Part shown: positions 21,090 through 32,052 of the stretch, piece by piece
How positions within the stretch are numbered: the stretch's first letter is position 1
How the letters are laid out: each line of letters starts with the position of its first letter
From: Schizophyllum amplum
Taxonomy: Eukaryota > Basidiomycota > Agaricomycetes > Agaricales > Schizophyllaceae
Assembly (NCBI GenBank): GCA_007026445.1
Contig: VDMD01000003.1
Coordinates: 1,426,001 to 1,490,000, forward strand
Reading direction: 5' to 3'
DNA length: 64,000 bases
Translations under genes and position numbers: made by a program
Notes under the pieces: generated by a model
Databases searched by the model: none
Seen by the model: the letters and a program-made list of their open reading frames with translations, nothing else
Told to the model about the DNA's origin: nothing

Positions 21090-23297
21090 CTACACCTCCT
21101 GCTGGTACGCCTCCTCCCACCCCGCATCAACATCCTGCGCGTCCTCCTTGTCACTCAGGTCCTCGAACTCGCCATCCGCGTCAGCCTCGCCCTCCGGCAG
21201 CTGAGGAGGCTGCGACGGTCTCGATGCTGGGTTGTCCGATATGACCACTAAGTTCGCCTGGTCGTCGGTCTTGTCGTCGAAGGTATAGAGCTCTCCGTCG
21301 TCCTTCTCGTCCAATGGCTTGCCCTCGTACGGCAGGAAAAGGTTGTCGAACGCCTCGTAGTTGATTCGCTTGCTGAACTTGGCGGTCTTCTTAACGAGGT
21401 GGCGCGCGGATTCGGCGGCGGTGGCGCCCGTTGCGTTCGATGCATCGCGCGGCTTATTCCCTTTGCGTTTCTGGAGTGCAGGGAAAAGTAAGAACAACAG
21501 CTCGAACAAGGACGAGGTTATATGATGTTGGAGATGGAATTGGCGACATCGGGAGACGAACCTTGCGGCTTTTGCTCGGCTTCTCCGTTTCGTCCCCTTT
21601 GGCTGACAGACCGTTGAGCAAAACTAACTTTGCAAAGAAGGATAGTGAAAGGTAACACACCTGCGAGTGCCTCCAGATAGTCACGGTTGAGTTCAACCCA
21701 CACGCGCTCTTTGATTTTGATTTCATCGTCGCTGAGGAGGAATCGGTCTAGCTCTTCCTCATCAAGCCCCAGGAGCTCATCACAGACGGTGATATTGGCG
21801 AGACGCTCCTCCTCATTGGCATCAAGCGCCTCGTTGAGCTTCTCGCCCTTGTCACTGTGTAGGAAACTAGACACTTCCTCTGCCAGCGCGGTGGTCGCCG
21901 CTTCTTCGACAGGATTTGAGGGCGCCGAATCGAGAGCCGCTGCCGGAGCAGCCAGCAAGGGGTCGATTGGTGGTTCCTCTTCCGCTTCAATCGCAAAGAT
22001 ACCTTTGTCGAGCAGGTCAGGGTCGAACGCAGGCTGCTCGACCTCCTCGCCCTCGCCATCGACGTCGCTCTCTTCACGCTTCCGCTTGCCCTTGCGCTTG
22101 TCTTTCTCCTTCCCGCGCTCTTTGGCAGCCTCGACATCCTCTTCTCCCTCCGCATCCGCTTCGGCCTGCTCTGCCTCAAGGCGAGCCGCCTCCTCTTTCG
22201 CGCGGCCTTTCGTGTATGCCGGGGGGTCGACCTCTTCGTCGAGCCAGACGTTACGGAAGTCAGCCAGTGTCAATGCGCCGCTGGGAGTGTTCTTGAACTC
22301 GTCGAGGCGCTTCTTGAGCGTGACGTCCGCAATCTTGACCACCTGCACAATTTCCTCGATGGAGCGGCGGAAGTTGTTCATGCGGGCGGCGAGGAGAAGG
22401 GCGGCACCGCAGATACCTGCGGGTCGCCGCCCGCGAGTCATCCAGTCGCGATCGAAGCGCTGCACTAGCCGGACAGCGTCATTTGCGACGCGATGCGTCT
22501 CATCGCCAAACTCGAGAAGGGCGGCGAAGCGGGAGATGTAGTGAGATGGATCGACGAGGGGCAGACGCAGGTTGAGTGTCTGCACGAGCTGCAGATAGAT
22601 GTGGCCGAGTTCGAAGACATTGACCTGTGATGCTATGAGCGCGCATGTACGTAGCGGGAACTGAGTAGCGCACCTCAAGGATGTCCGAAAAGTCGATGAG
22701 CATATATTGTCGAGTCTCCTTCTGTCGACATGCGACGTAGAGACATACTGCTGCGACATTCATGCTTTTGCGTCCCTTTGTGAACTTGTGCTCGACGGCG
22801 AGCGTGTACAGGCGCAGGGCCGCAAAGCGAACGACTTCGGACAGATGGAGTGCGATGGCAATCTGAGCGATGTTCCGTTCGGCTGGTGCGGGCTGTCAGT
22901 ACGAGAAGAAGTACGAGTGCACACACTCACCGTTAGCGAGTGTTTGTTCTCTCGACTCAACGTTGCCGCGGTTCCCGTATGGGCCACCTAGACGCGCTCT
23001 TGCTATATGACTTGTCAGATGGACGGTAGAGAGCGCCAAAGGGGGGTACTCACTAGCACCCTGTCCGACAAAGGAACCCTGGACCATGGCCGCGCCGGTC
23101 GACGTCTCGCCGAACATGACCTCGTTCACGATCGTGCTTTCTTCCACGACTGTGCCGCATTGCGTGCAGAAGCTGTTCCCCGCAGCGGCATCGCTGTCAA
23201 TGGTTGTGCCGCCACATTCGGTGCATATCGCCTGGAGATTGTCGATCAGCGCCTTCCAAAGTCTGATTAGGGAGAGAAGTTCAGCTCGCCATTGCAA
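21090..23297 (-). CDS. brf1: TFIIIB subunit BRF1
   Basis: RNA polymerase III initiation factor; recruits TBP to tRNA and 5S genes. Reading N to C: TFIIB-type zinc ribbon (CTECGG...FCTQCGTVVEES), then the first cyclin fold (LHLSEVVRFAALRLYTLA, YVACRQKETRQYMLIDFSDI) and the second (LPLVDPSHYISRFAALLEFG, RRPAGICGAALLLAARM). A Lys/Glu-rich linker leads to the BRF1 TBP-binding block (LDRFLLSDDEIKIKERVWVE) and an acidic tail ending EEAYQQEV at TAG 21092-21090. Several introns of about 50 nt interrupt it. The true start is not fixed: the frame runs back past the zinc ribbon to 23297 without an ATG, so a short 5' exon probably lies upstream. Confidence 0.92.
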
Positions 23298-23345
23298 GTG
23301 CGGACCTGTTCCAGTCGCTTTGCAAGCACTTGAAGGATATCAAAT

Positions 23346-23977
23346 GCTCGATATGCAAGCGCCTGGTGTCTGTCAGGGAACGAGAACGAGTATTGAAGTA
23401 CGAGGCTCGCGCGAAACCGAGGAATTTAAAGAATGGGAATTCCTTTTCGGGCGGCGTGACGGCGCGGCGCGCGCAGCTTCACGTGATCTGTAACTTTTGA
23501 CGGACCCTCAGAGTCAAGGCCTCAGCTTTCCTCACGATAACTAAGCAAGGCCGGTCGTTACCGGCAAGGCCCGCTATCAATATGAGCTGCGGCAGCTGCG
23601 CTGCTTCTATAGTATAATTTATACATCTTATACAGCCCTTCAATGGCCTTGGACTTCGTAGAGACGATTTGGTTGAAGTTGACAGCCTCACTTTTGCTTA
23701 CAAGAGGCCAGGAGCGAGCCTTCAGCGGCATGCGTAGCATCTCCCTGTGCCGCACCTGGAGGGCCAACATCCCATGAAAGCCTGTGGGCAGGAAGGACTG
23801 CGCAAGGTGGTGGTAAAATGCCGCTGCCGAGGAAACTCTGACGTGGCAGCAGTCATGTGCTGGTCATGTGATGCCTTGAGACGAGGCGAAAGGTTACCTT
23901 GCTTGCAAGGTCTCTCCACACCCTTTTCATCGGGTCATTTTCCGTACAGAACCATAAACAATGACTCTTTCGGCCCA
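23346..23977. other. Upstream of BRF1, no gene seen
   Basis: About 630 bp of promoter-side sequence, becoming AT-richer towards the transposon at 23981. No splice-linked frame found. Confidence 0.4.
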
Positions 23978-23980
23978 TAA

Positions 23981-24224
23981 CACTACAAGAGAGATACAAT
24001 AATCTCCGGTCTTTACTGCATGCTTATTGTGATAAAATTATATAAAGACTTAGAACAAAGCCGATAAGGTTATTGAGTGGCATAAAGGATCCTCAGCCAA
24101 TCAGGACTGCCAGAGTTCTTTATACTTCTCGATAACCTATATGCCCATATTATGAGCTTGGACATAATAAGCTCTCAATAATCATGCAGTAATCTCTGGA
24201 GGTTATTGATTATCTCTTGTAGTG
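23981..24224. mobile_element. CACTA-type MITE (EnSpm/CMC superfamily), 244 bp
   Basis: Terminal inverted repeats begin CACTACAAGAGA and, on the opposite strand from 24224, CACTACAAGAGA. The similarity continues about 48 bp inward (ATAAYCTCC..., TTACTGCATG, TTATTG). It is flanked on both sides by the 3-bp direct repeat TAA (23978-23980 and 24225-24227). CACTA termini with a 3-bp target-site duplication are diagnostic of the CACTA superfamily. The interior is AT-rich with no coding capacity, so the element is non-autonomous. Confidence 0.88.
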
Positions 24225-24328
24225 TAAGTCCCAAAGACAGACATGCGACCCCATCGCAAGCAAGGTCAAGGCCGAGCGCAGCCGGCGCTTCCTCTAGTGA
24301 TTTTCTGTTTCCACCCCAAAACCCACTA

Positions 24329-24494
24329 CAGTTGAACCCCTCCTAGTCCATACCCCTCTTAACCCATAACGACCGTACCCCATACATTGTTCGGGGAAAA
24401 TCCGACCAGTTTGGCAGAGAAACCCCATGAACCCCCTGGACTCCATAGCTTGAGAGCGTCCACCGAGGGGTATGGCTTAAGAGGGGTTCAACTG
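24329..24494. mobile_element. Tc1/mariner-type MITE, 166 bp
   Basis: Terminal inverted repeats CAGTTGAACCCCTC at the left and the exact complement GAGGGGTTCAACTG at the right. The match continues inward with a few changes through CATACCCCTC. TA flanks both ends (24327-24328 and 24495-24496), the target-site duplication expected for Tc1/mariner/pogo elements. The interior is 166 bp or less with no frame, so it is non-autonomous. Confidence 0.88.
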
Positions 24495-24864
24495 TACCAT
24501 AAATGGTAGCGGGAATCTGTCAGCTACATACACGCGAAGACTTCCTCTGCATCTGCGAGGTAGAGCTAGGATCTCTCATGTATGTCGGCCGGTGGACTCA
24601 GTTCTATCAACATCATCTTCGGATCGCCTGTCATGAGCCAACCTGTCTGAGCGCTGAGCCTCTGACGGCGCCGAAACGTGCGCCTCACTCCTGTATAGTC
24701 TCGACCCCCATCTGCGACGCTATTGAGCTCCAAAGAGGAACGGTCGCAAGATGCGGAAGTGCCTTGCAGTTGCTATCGATTCTCGGTCAAACCCCTGCCG
24801 ACCGTGTGCGCGCCGCACTTCGGTCAGATGGTCGCTGTCGCTCGTGCGTGCGCGCGAAGCTGGC

Positions 24865-24871
24865 TATATAA
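24865..24871 (+). promoter_or_regulatory. TATA box of the PLC-like gene
   Basis: TATATAA, 97 bp upstream of the ATG at 24962. Confidence 0.55.
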
Positions 24872-24961
24872 GAGACGCACGGTGGATGTGCCAGTGTGGT
24901 TCCCGCTCTTCCGCCGCCTGACCACCAAGGACTCGGGCCCTCGCTCGTTCTCCACGCCGCT

Positions 24962-26193
24962 ATGCTTGGGCTCTCCGCGCTCCTTCCGTTGTTGGTCGTC
25001 CCGTTCGCATCTGCGGCGCCAAAGAGGTAAGAGGATGTCGCGAGCTTTAACAGTTCATGACTCTGACGGGTATCCCTCTGTAGCCGTGCGACGACGTGTA
25101 ATGGCCATGCCGAGCTGTGCGACCGTTCGTACGGTAACGTCACCTTTATGGGCTCGCACGACTCGTTCGCGTACAGTGATGATCCTTTGGCCTGTTAGTA
25201 CTATGCCCTCTGCATATATTTGGAGTATGCTTTTACTGATTTCGCGTTGACTGTAGTGGCGCGCGATCAGGAGGTCGACATCCCCTCTCAGCTTGACCTT
25301 GGCGTACGCCTCCTGCAGGCGCAGTCGCACATGAACGGTGACGACCTTCACTTCTGCCATACGAGTGCGTCCCTCGCCTTAGGTTTCGTGATATCCTCTG
25401 ACCCTTTCTCCCTACAGGCTGCGTACGTTCACAGTACTTCTCTTCGTGGCGCATGAGTTTACGGTGCTCAGATTCTCTTTGACGGCGGCAAGGTCGTGGA
25501 TTACTTGACCGTCGTCAAGACCTGGCTTGACTCGAACACCGAGGAAGTGCTTACCCTCCTCTTCACGAACCCGGAGGCCGTCTCCCTCACGGACGTGTGG
25601 AAGCCCGCATTCGATGACTCCGGTAAGCGTGGCAAGGCGGCATTTGTGTTCGCCACTCACTCTAACCAGGCATCTCCGACCTCGTCTACGTACCGCCGAA
25701 CCTGCCCATGAAGCAATCCGACTGGCCGACGCTCGGCGACATGATCGACTCCGGCAAGCGCGTCGTCGTCTTCATGGACGCCGACTCCGACCCCAGCCAG
25801 GTCGACTTCATCCTCCCCGAGTTCGACATGATCTGGGAAACGCCGTACGGCTACACCGACGACAGCTTCCCCTGCAGCATCGACCGCACCAGCAACGCGC
25901 AGTCCACGGCAGACCACATGTACATGATCAACCACTCGTTGAACTTGAAGATTGGCGACATCACGATCAGCGACCCGGGGGAAGCGGACACGACGAACGG
26001 CGTGGATTCGTGCGTGGCTTGCTAACTCCATCCAAAGATGCTCATCGCTGATATGTATCTCCACAGCATCGTCGCAGCAGCGGACAAGTGCGTGTCGTAT
26101 AGCGAGGACAATACGTACCCGAGCTTTGTTCTGCTTGACTTTGTGAACTTGGGCGATGCCAAGGCCGCGGTGGACAAGCTGAACGGCTTCTAG
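24962..26193 (+). CDS. Secreted PI-PLC X-domain-like phosphodiesterase
   Basis: Predicted extracellular member of the PLC-like phosphodiesterase superfamily. ATG 24962 gives a classic signal peptide (MLGLSALLPLLVVPFASA). The catalytic-site motifs are FMGSHDSFA (first His) and LHFCHTSC (second His), followed by ILFDGGKVVDYLTVVKTWL, VTLLFTNPE-type and VVVFMDAD strands, ending AAVDKLNGF at TAG 26191-26193. Seven exons; one, 25418-25422, is only five bases (GCTGC), and including it restores the family motif CHTSC-ILFDGG. Last intron about 26008-26067. Family members are often substrate-degrading or anchor-cleaving secreted enzymes; the substrate here is unknown. The gene lies just downstream of two MITEs and converges on the MYND gene. 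Confidence 0.88.
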
Positions 26194-26250
26194 GTTGTAA
26201 TATATGGAGAGATCTATCCCGGCAAGGGACTAAAGTCTGCTTGTACTTGA

Positions 26251-26274
26251 GTACTTATGTAAAGACATAAGTAC
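26251..26274. terminator. Hairpin between convergent genes
   Basis: Perfect 10-bp inverted repeat GTACTTATGT / ACATAAGTAC with a 4-nt loop, 58 bp after the PLC-like stop and 223 bp before the MYND gene stop on the other strand. Fungal 3' ends do not depend on hairpins, so a role in 3'-end formation is only a suggestion. Confidence 0.35.
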
Positions 26275-26496
26275 ATGAACCTGCGTCTCCCATGCTTTTC
26301 CTGACCAGTCATTGACCCGCATGGCCCGGTGGGAATGACTGTGGCACCCTCCCCTTGCCCTCGGTCTGCCCGACATACGAAGCTGCCGTCGACGCATAGG
26401 ACTCCCGTTCATATTATGTGTTGATGACCGAGTTGCCACGGACATTGACCTGAAGCGAGCGTGCTCGATGCACGCCGCAGAAGGGTGTTGCATATT

Positions 26497-28729
26497 TTAT
26501 TTGAGCCACGAAAACGGTGCACGCTCTACGGTTGTATGCGCAAACGGCGGAAGGGCAGTAGTATTCATCTTTGACGTCCACAGTACGCCCGCGTACTGCA
26601 GTTCCGCCACCTGAAAAAGACAGCTTTCCTGCAGCCCTCCTGCCCTGGCCTTCGAGTCCTGACCCTTCGAAGCCAAGGTCTGACCCCCCTTCGGCATTGG
26701 CTCCAGCGTTATATGCACATCCGGAGTTTTCTCATCATACCGCAAGCGGAGTTCGATGTCCCAACCGTCGGTCAGCTTGGCCTGATTTTCGGGCTTCTCC
26801 AGGAGCTTCTTGATCAAAGGCTGTTCTTTGGCGATGTAGCAAGTGGTTAGTTCTTCGAGGAACAGACGGTCTTCCAGGGTAAGTTCGGTTTCTAGGTAGG
26901 AGTTAGAATACGCGAAGTGAATGCGGCGAGAGGATATTAATACGGCAGTCGAGGGCAATTATTTGCATACCTTCTCGTTCGCCCAGGCATCTTGTACGAT
27001 GTCGGAGGTGCCAGTCTTCCCGCTGACAGCGCTGTGAGCAGTAGAACGCTTCTTGACAGATGCATCTTTTGACCGGAGGCCTGTCCAAGGTGCACTACGA
27101 GGGAGCGTGAGTATCACAGCGCAAAGTACACAGTCTCGCTCGCACTTCTGAATTGGAACAAACTCGAAATTGCGGTCTTTTTCTCTTCAACGTCGTCCAC
27201 GCCGATGTATAATACATCCTCGCCCGGATGAGCTCGCCCCACTCCTTGGACAGCGACGCAGTGACCACCAGCGCTTGCTTCGTCGGCAGCAGAATGTCCT
27301 TTATGCGGACCAACCTCTTTGTCACACGCCGCATGCGCAGGGCCATGCGCACCTGCGCGATCATCGTCCTTGTGACCTGCGACGAGCGGCTCACCCACAT
27401 TTCCTCCACCCGCGGCATGTTGGCCACGATATTGCGCAGGGCGGGGAGAAGCCCGGCTGACAGCGCGATGGCCAGAATGCGCTCCCCAGGCTGCTTGGCG
27501 TCCATTGCAAGCAAAATCGAGCAGAAGAACGCCGCACGGTTCACGGTTTTGGGCGCCACCGAGTATTTGAGCAAAAACTCGGTCTGCCTTTGTATCGTCC
27601 GCGCAGACGGCGGTTTGAGGTAGAGCGTTTTCACGGAGTGGAGGCGCATGATAGGCTGTACATACGTCTGCATCATCTTCCAGTCGCTGACCAGGTATTT
27701 TGAGTCCGCGTCGCGTGCCAAGTTCGCCAGCAGCCGACGGCGGACGCGCTCCGGGTGCCCGTTAGAGAGCTCGTTCAGCACATGTACGGTCCGGTCGAAG
27801 TAGGGACAGTCTGGCAAGAGGAAGTCGGACATGACGTCCTGGACGTGCTTCGTCCGCGTGTATAACGACTCGTCGTGCCGGCGCATGATGGACGCAAGGT
27901 CCGCATCCGCGTAGTCGACACCGTAGTCGTGGTACCACAGCGCCAGAAAGCGCTCAAGCGGTCCGCACTTCATTGTCGCTACCATGTCCGGGTCGTTCTC
28001 CTCCAGCGCAAGCGCGAGGACAGTGGCGAGGACGCCGGGGACGGCGAGCGCGATCATGAAGACGTCTATGCCCTTCGCATCGTGCCTCCCCTCCAAGGGG
28101 TCAAGAAACTCGATCCATGCCCATGCGGAGGGCCATAGGAGGTGTAGGGCCATGTACAGTATGCGGAGGACGGCGGGGGACTGCGTCTCCTCAAACTGAA
28201 TCAGGGTAGCGGACAAGCCTTGCACGGCCTCGGCGGCGTCGCGTATACGCATAGTAATGGGATAAGGACGGCCATCGCGCGGCAGCGGGATGGCGCCGGT
28301 GTCCAGGGCGCGGAAAGCGTAATGCCAGACTTTGGGGGAGGAGAGAGGTGCGAGGAGTTTGGCCTGCTTGACCGGGTCTTTCTCCACGCAGATCTCCGAG
28401 ATGAGTTCTATCATCTCGTGAGTGTCTTGAGGGAGGGAGGGTGCCATGGTAGCCAGCCAAGCCTTGAAGTTGGGGGAAAGGGGACAAGCTCTTTCGTTGA
28501 GTGCGCGGTTGAAGTTCGCCGCGTCGCAACGGCGCGATGCGCAAGTCGCGATCGACGCGGAACTCGGGCCGGGACGGCGCCGCGGACGGCACTCAAGGTG
28601 AGACTCCGACGCTGCCTCGATCAGCATTGCCTCGGTCAGCGAGCCACCGGCGACTGACAATAATGACAACTGCTGCGAGTCTGCGCAGCTCTGAACGCAT
28701 AGCCTCCCGGGACTGCCTTCTTGCCGCAT
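26497..28729 (-). CDS. MYND zinc-finger protein
   Basis: Member of a family common in mushroom-forming fungi: a long helical N-terminal region (about 500 residues) followed by a MYND finger near the end. The finger reads RCICQEAFYCSQRCQREDWH and then LRHRTRC, with Cys/His spacing as in MYND domains, and is split from the upstream region (RVCSNSEVRA) by an intron. A C-terminal domain (LFLEELTTCYIAKEQPLIKK) ends FSWLK at TAA 26499-26497. Possible starts are ATG 28729 or 28627. The second is favoured, because the only TATA (28756-28763) is too close to the first. Family function is undefined; MYND domains bind proline-rich partners. Confidence 0.8.
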
Positions 28730-28755
28730 GCTGCGCGACTTCCTCGCGTTAGGCC

Positions 28756-28763
28756 CTTATAAG
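28756..28763. promoter_or_regulatory. Palindromic TATA (CTTATAAG) in a divergent promoter
   Basis: A perfect 8-bp palindrome lying between the MYND gene (minus) and the small membrane-protein gene (plus, ATG 28876). Being symmetric it could position transcription either way; the spacing of 113 bp best suits the plus-strand gene. Confidence 0.45.
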
Positions 28764-28875
28764 AGGGACCCTGACGACGCAATCTAGTCCTCGTCCAGTT
28801 TTCCATCACCCCCTTGTTCTCCCCCACCATCTCTACGCTACCTCACGCCTCCCTCACGCGCACAATTCTCGCAAC

Positions 28876-29546
28876 ATGTTCAGCACTGCTACACAACCCG
28901 CTGCTGTGTCTCTTATGGACGCGTCTGGGAAGGCCCAGCTTTACGAGACGCTCTCGCAGGACGAGAAGCATGATGACCACTGCACGGCGGGGCACCGGCG
29001 TTGCCACAATGGCCGCCTGAGGCAGACAATGATCTCCGTTCTGCTCACCACTGCGTCTGTGGTCGGTCTCCTGGCCTTGGGATGCTTTGCGAGCATGCTC
29101 TTCTTTGGCGGCGAGGACGACCTGCCTGGCCTTATGAGGCGGCAGGCGGCAGGTGATAGCACCAGCAGCGGGAACAGCTTCACCGATAACAAATGTACGC
29201 GATACACGCCCCGTATCGTCGTCTTTAGTGCTGACGGCGCTGCTCAGATTATCTCATTGTCATCTTCGTCGGCCTCGTGGTTGTCATCATATTGGGGGTT
29301 ATGCTCAGCGCTTGGTGCTGCAAAGGTGTGTGACCTCGTGTCGTACTTATAATGTCTGACGGCTTACAATCCATCCAGGCGCTTTCCAGAACCCTTTGTG
29401 CTGCCCATGTTACCTGTGCGCATGCTGCGGCGGCTTAGGTGCGTCCTTTGCGCTCGCGCCTTTGCTCTCCGTCTGATCCTTTGACAGCGTGCTTGGAGTG
29501 CATTGGCTGTGGCCTGTGCGCCGAAGGCTTGGACGAAGTTGCCTGA
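28876..29546 (+). CDS. Small Cys-rich two-helix membrane protein
   Basis: Four exons give a protein of roughly 170 aa. A hydrophilic His/Lys-rich N-terminus (MFSTATQPAAVSLMDASGKA) precedes a first membrane helix (TMISVLLTTASVVGLLALGC). A Ser/Asp-rich loop follows, then a second helix (YLIVIFVGLVVVIILGVML) and a tail dense in cysteines (LCCPCYLCACCGG, CLECIGCGLCAEGL), ending DEVA at TGA 29544-29546. All three introns keep frame. The Cys cluster right after a helix suggests palmitoylation or metal binding; no named family is recognised. Divergent from the MYND gene. Confidence 0.72.
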
Positions 29547-30130
29547 GCAGGCTCAACTTGAACACTTGACTTACTTACTCTACCCATCTATCTTAACCTT
29601 TAACATACCCCCTTCGATCCCTTAGGACCTTACTATTGACGAACGACGTTGCACGACTGCTTCAAGTTGCGATTGCTCCGATTCCTTATGCAGTTTACTA
29701 CAACTACACCTTCCATCTGCTTACCTATCATTACAAGCTCATCCGTGTACAGTTACCCCTGAAGCGCGTCTGCGTCTTTCATGGCCATTGTCCGAGCTCC
29801 TTGTCGTACACCTCAGCGATACAAAAGAACAAAGGACGCCACTTTCAACTAGCAACCGGACGTCGGTTCCGGCTCCCCGGAATCACAGTCAAATTAGTCT
29901 TCGGCACCGTCTTCGGCGATCAATCATTTGCGTTATCTCCGGTAGTAGACAATGGCCACCGAGCCACTTGGGCCTCTTGACCTCCCACCATCGTCTTGTC
30001 TGCATTCCTGCTGCCTGGCCACTTTTACGACCGCTATAACGACCGACTTTTGACAGCTCTCTTGACCATTCATAACCGCGACAGACCACAAATCGACTCT
30101 GCCTCCATAAACCACCGATCACAGACCATC
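29547..30130. other. Intergenic, no gene seen
   Basis: 3' flank of the membrane-protein gene and leader of the PH gene. A frame from 29636 is open for 114 codons but has no start context, splice support or recognisable motif. Confidence 0.4.
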
Positions 30131-31547
30131 ATGGCAGTTATAAGCCACGAATCGTACCAGCCCAGGATCTTCCTCCAACATCAGCTCTTTCCCCAGCCCA
30201 CGACCTTTGGCGCCCGCTCGACGCCGCAAACGCAGACAAGCGTAACCCTCCCCCGCCGTCAAACCGCCGCAGTGCTCAACCGCTTCCTCCTGGAGATGTC
30301 CCCGCCGTATAAAGAGTCCCGCGCGTCGCAGCGAGTGTTGACACATTCGCAGAGAATGTCGATGCAGTCGCAGAGGGCGTCGGTGCAGTCACAGGGCGCG
30401 CTATACCGCATGCTCGACAACATGATGCTGGACGACCAGTCCCCGCTGCCGACGGAGAGCTTCCCTAGCAGCAGGCGTCCCTCGGTGGACTCATGCTTTG
30501 ATGCGTGGGCGGATGACTCTCCGGTTCCGCTGCCGCACGATCACACCATGGGCAGTTCGCCTGAGTGCGACGTGCCCGCGTTGCCCAGCTCCCACCTTTC
30601 TGGACGGTTCTCTGCAGCACTCTCCACTTCATCGGCCGTGATGTCCACTTCGTCGAGCACGGTTCGGCCACCGCGTCGAATCAGCGCAAGCACGTACGGG
30701 ACCCAGAGCGCGTCAGGATCTCAAAGGGCGTCTGCTAATCAGAGGGCTTCTGTTGCTCAAAGCGCATCGGGGTCTCACAGCGCGTCTGGATCATCACGAG
30801 AGAGAGAGCGGGCACTTGCAGAAGCTGAAAGGCGTTTTGGAGGCACCCCAGTGGACTTGGTGAGTTAATTGTTCTTTACTGTAGTGCCTCTCACTCATTA
30901 TCTTCGCAGAATCCCAGCCTCGAGCGACGCTCCCCGGCACTCAATTACGAAGCAGTAAAGGACTCTTTGGCAAAACGCGTCGTCGACTGGAAAGGCCACT
31001 CCATTGACAACTTCGGCCGACTGCTCCTGGCGGACGAGCTCGTCGTTATGCGTATGGGGGTCGACTACCTCTACCTCGTTTACATCTTCGAGCGCATCGT
31101 AATATTTGCAGCGGAAGGAAGGACGGGTCGTCGACAACGTCAGTGTTTTGTGGGCAGCAGGCCACCACGCAGCGGCACGTCGTTTCAGGCCGCGGCCCTC
31201 CGGTCAACGCCACTGAACATGAAAGGCCGCGTTTTCATGATGAGCGTCGTCTGCGCGGTGCCAGCTTCCACAGGGGGGATGCCGTGCGAGTGTACGGCTG
31301 CTCTCTCAGCTTCTGGTGAGTGCCTTATTTCTTGTCCCTCCGACAAAGGGTCTGACGCCACTCAGTCTCCCCACATGCTGCTGCGTCGGACGTCTCGTAT
31401 CCGCTGGCCTTGCAATTTCTGGACGACGAGGGCGGGATCGAGACGTTGACCCTTCACATGCCAAATGAGACGCAGCGCACTCAATGGCAATCCACGATTG
31501 AGCAGGCAAGCTCCCGGGAGTGTGCGAAGTACAATGCGCCGAGATGA
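30131..31547 (+). CDS. PH-domain protein resembling the Cdc24 PH domain, without a DH domain
   Basis: ATG 30131 (MAVISHESYQPRIFLQ). The first 230-odd residues are disordered, Ser/Gln-rich with SQRxS repeats. After an intron (GTGAGT at 30859) comes a PH domain: LNYEAVKDSLAKRVVDWKGH, FGRLLLADELVV, YLVYIFERIVIFAAE and LNMKGRVFMMSV. A last exon (GGIETLTLHMPNETQRTQWQ) ends KYNAPR at TGA 31545-31547. The RVxDWKGH...FGxLLL...YLFERI pattern is that of the PH domain in Cdc24-type Rho GEFs. No DH domain is encoded upstream or downstream, so exchange activity is unlikely. A scaffold or competitor in Cdc42 polarity signalling is inferred only from the PH resemblance. Confidence 0.75.
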
Positions 31548-32052
31548 GCTTTGAAAGCCATCTCGTTGTCAGAATCGTGTTGTTTATCGTAAGCTAATGT
31601 ACTACCACCGTTTACCTTACATGTCCTGCAATGGTAATGGTAATGTGTAAACTACATCGAGGTGAAAGCGAGGTTGAAGCAAGTTTAAAGTTGAGACGCG
31701 CGCGTGAGCGGCGGCGCGTCGGACCGACGTCAACACGCGTACACTGATGCTTTGACGCGGCAACGGCGCGACGCGCTGCTTCCCACTTCCAGCCTTCTTG
31801 CATCCACGACCGTGTTCGTTCTCGTGGCGCCCACAGCGGCAGGGTGTTTGGTGCGGGGTCAGATTCTTGGAGGCTGGTGCGCGACCGGGACGCAACAAGA
31901 AATACGCTAGCAGCACGCGAACACCGACCTTTGCAGCGTGTTGATCACCCGAGTTGGACCATTAACCCCGGCATACACCTCGTGCTAGCCCCATCTTGGC
32001 CGGACATCAGCCAGAGAACCATTGCATAGTCAACTGGCGGAAGGACAGCAGG
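31548..32052. other. Intergenic, no gene seen
   Basis: Half a kilobase between two plus-strand genes; only short frames. Confidence 0.4.

Noticed and set aside
21687..22541. A 284-codon Ser-rich plus-strand frame
   Set aside because: Complement of the Glu/Lys/Asp-rich linker of BRF1; such linkers always give Ser/Leu-rich antisense frames.
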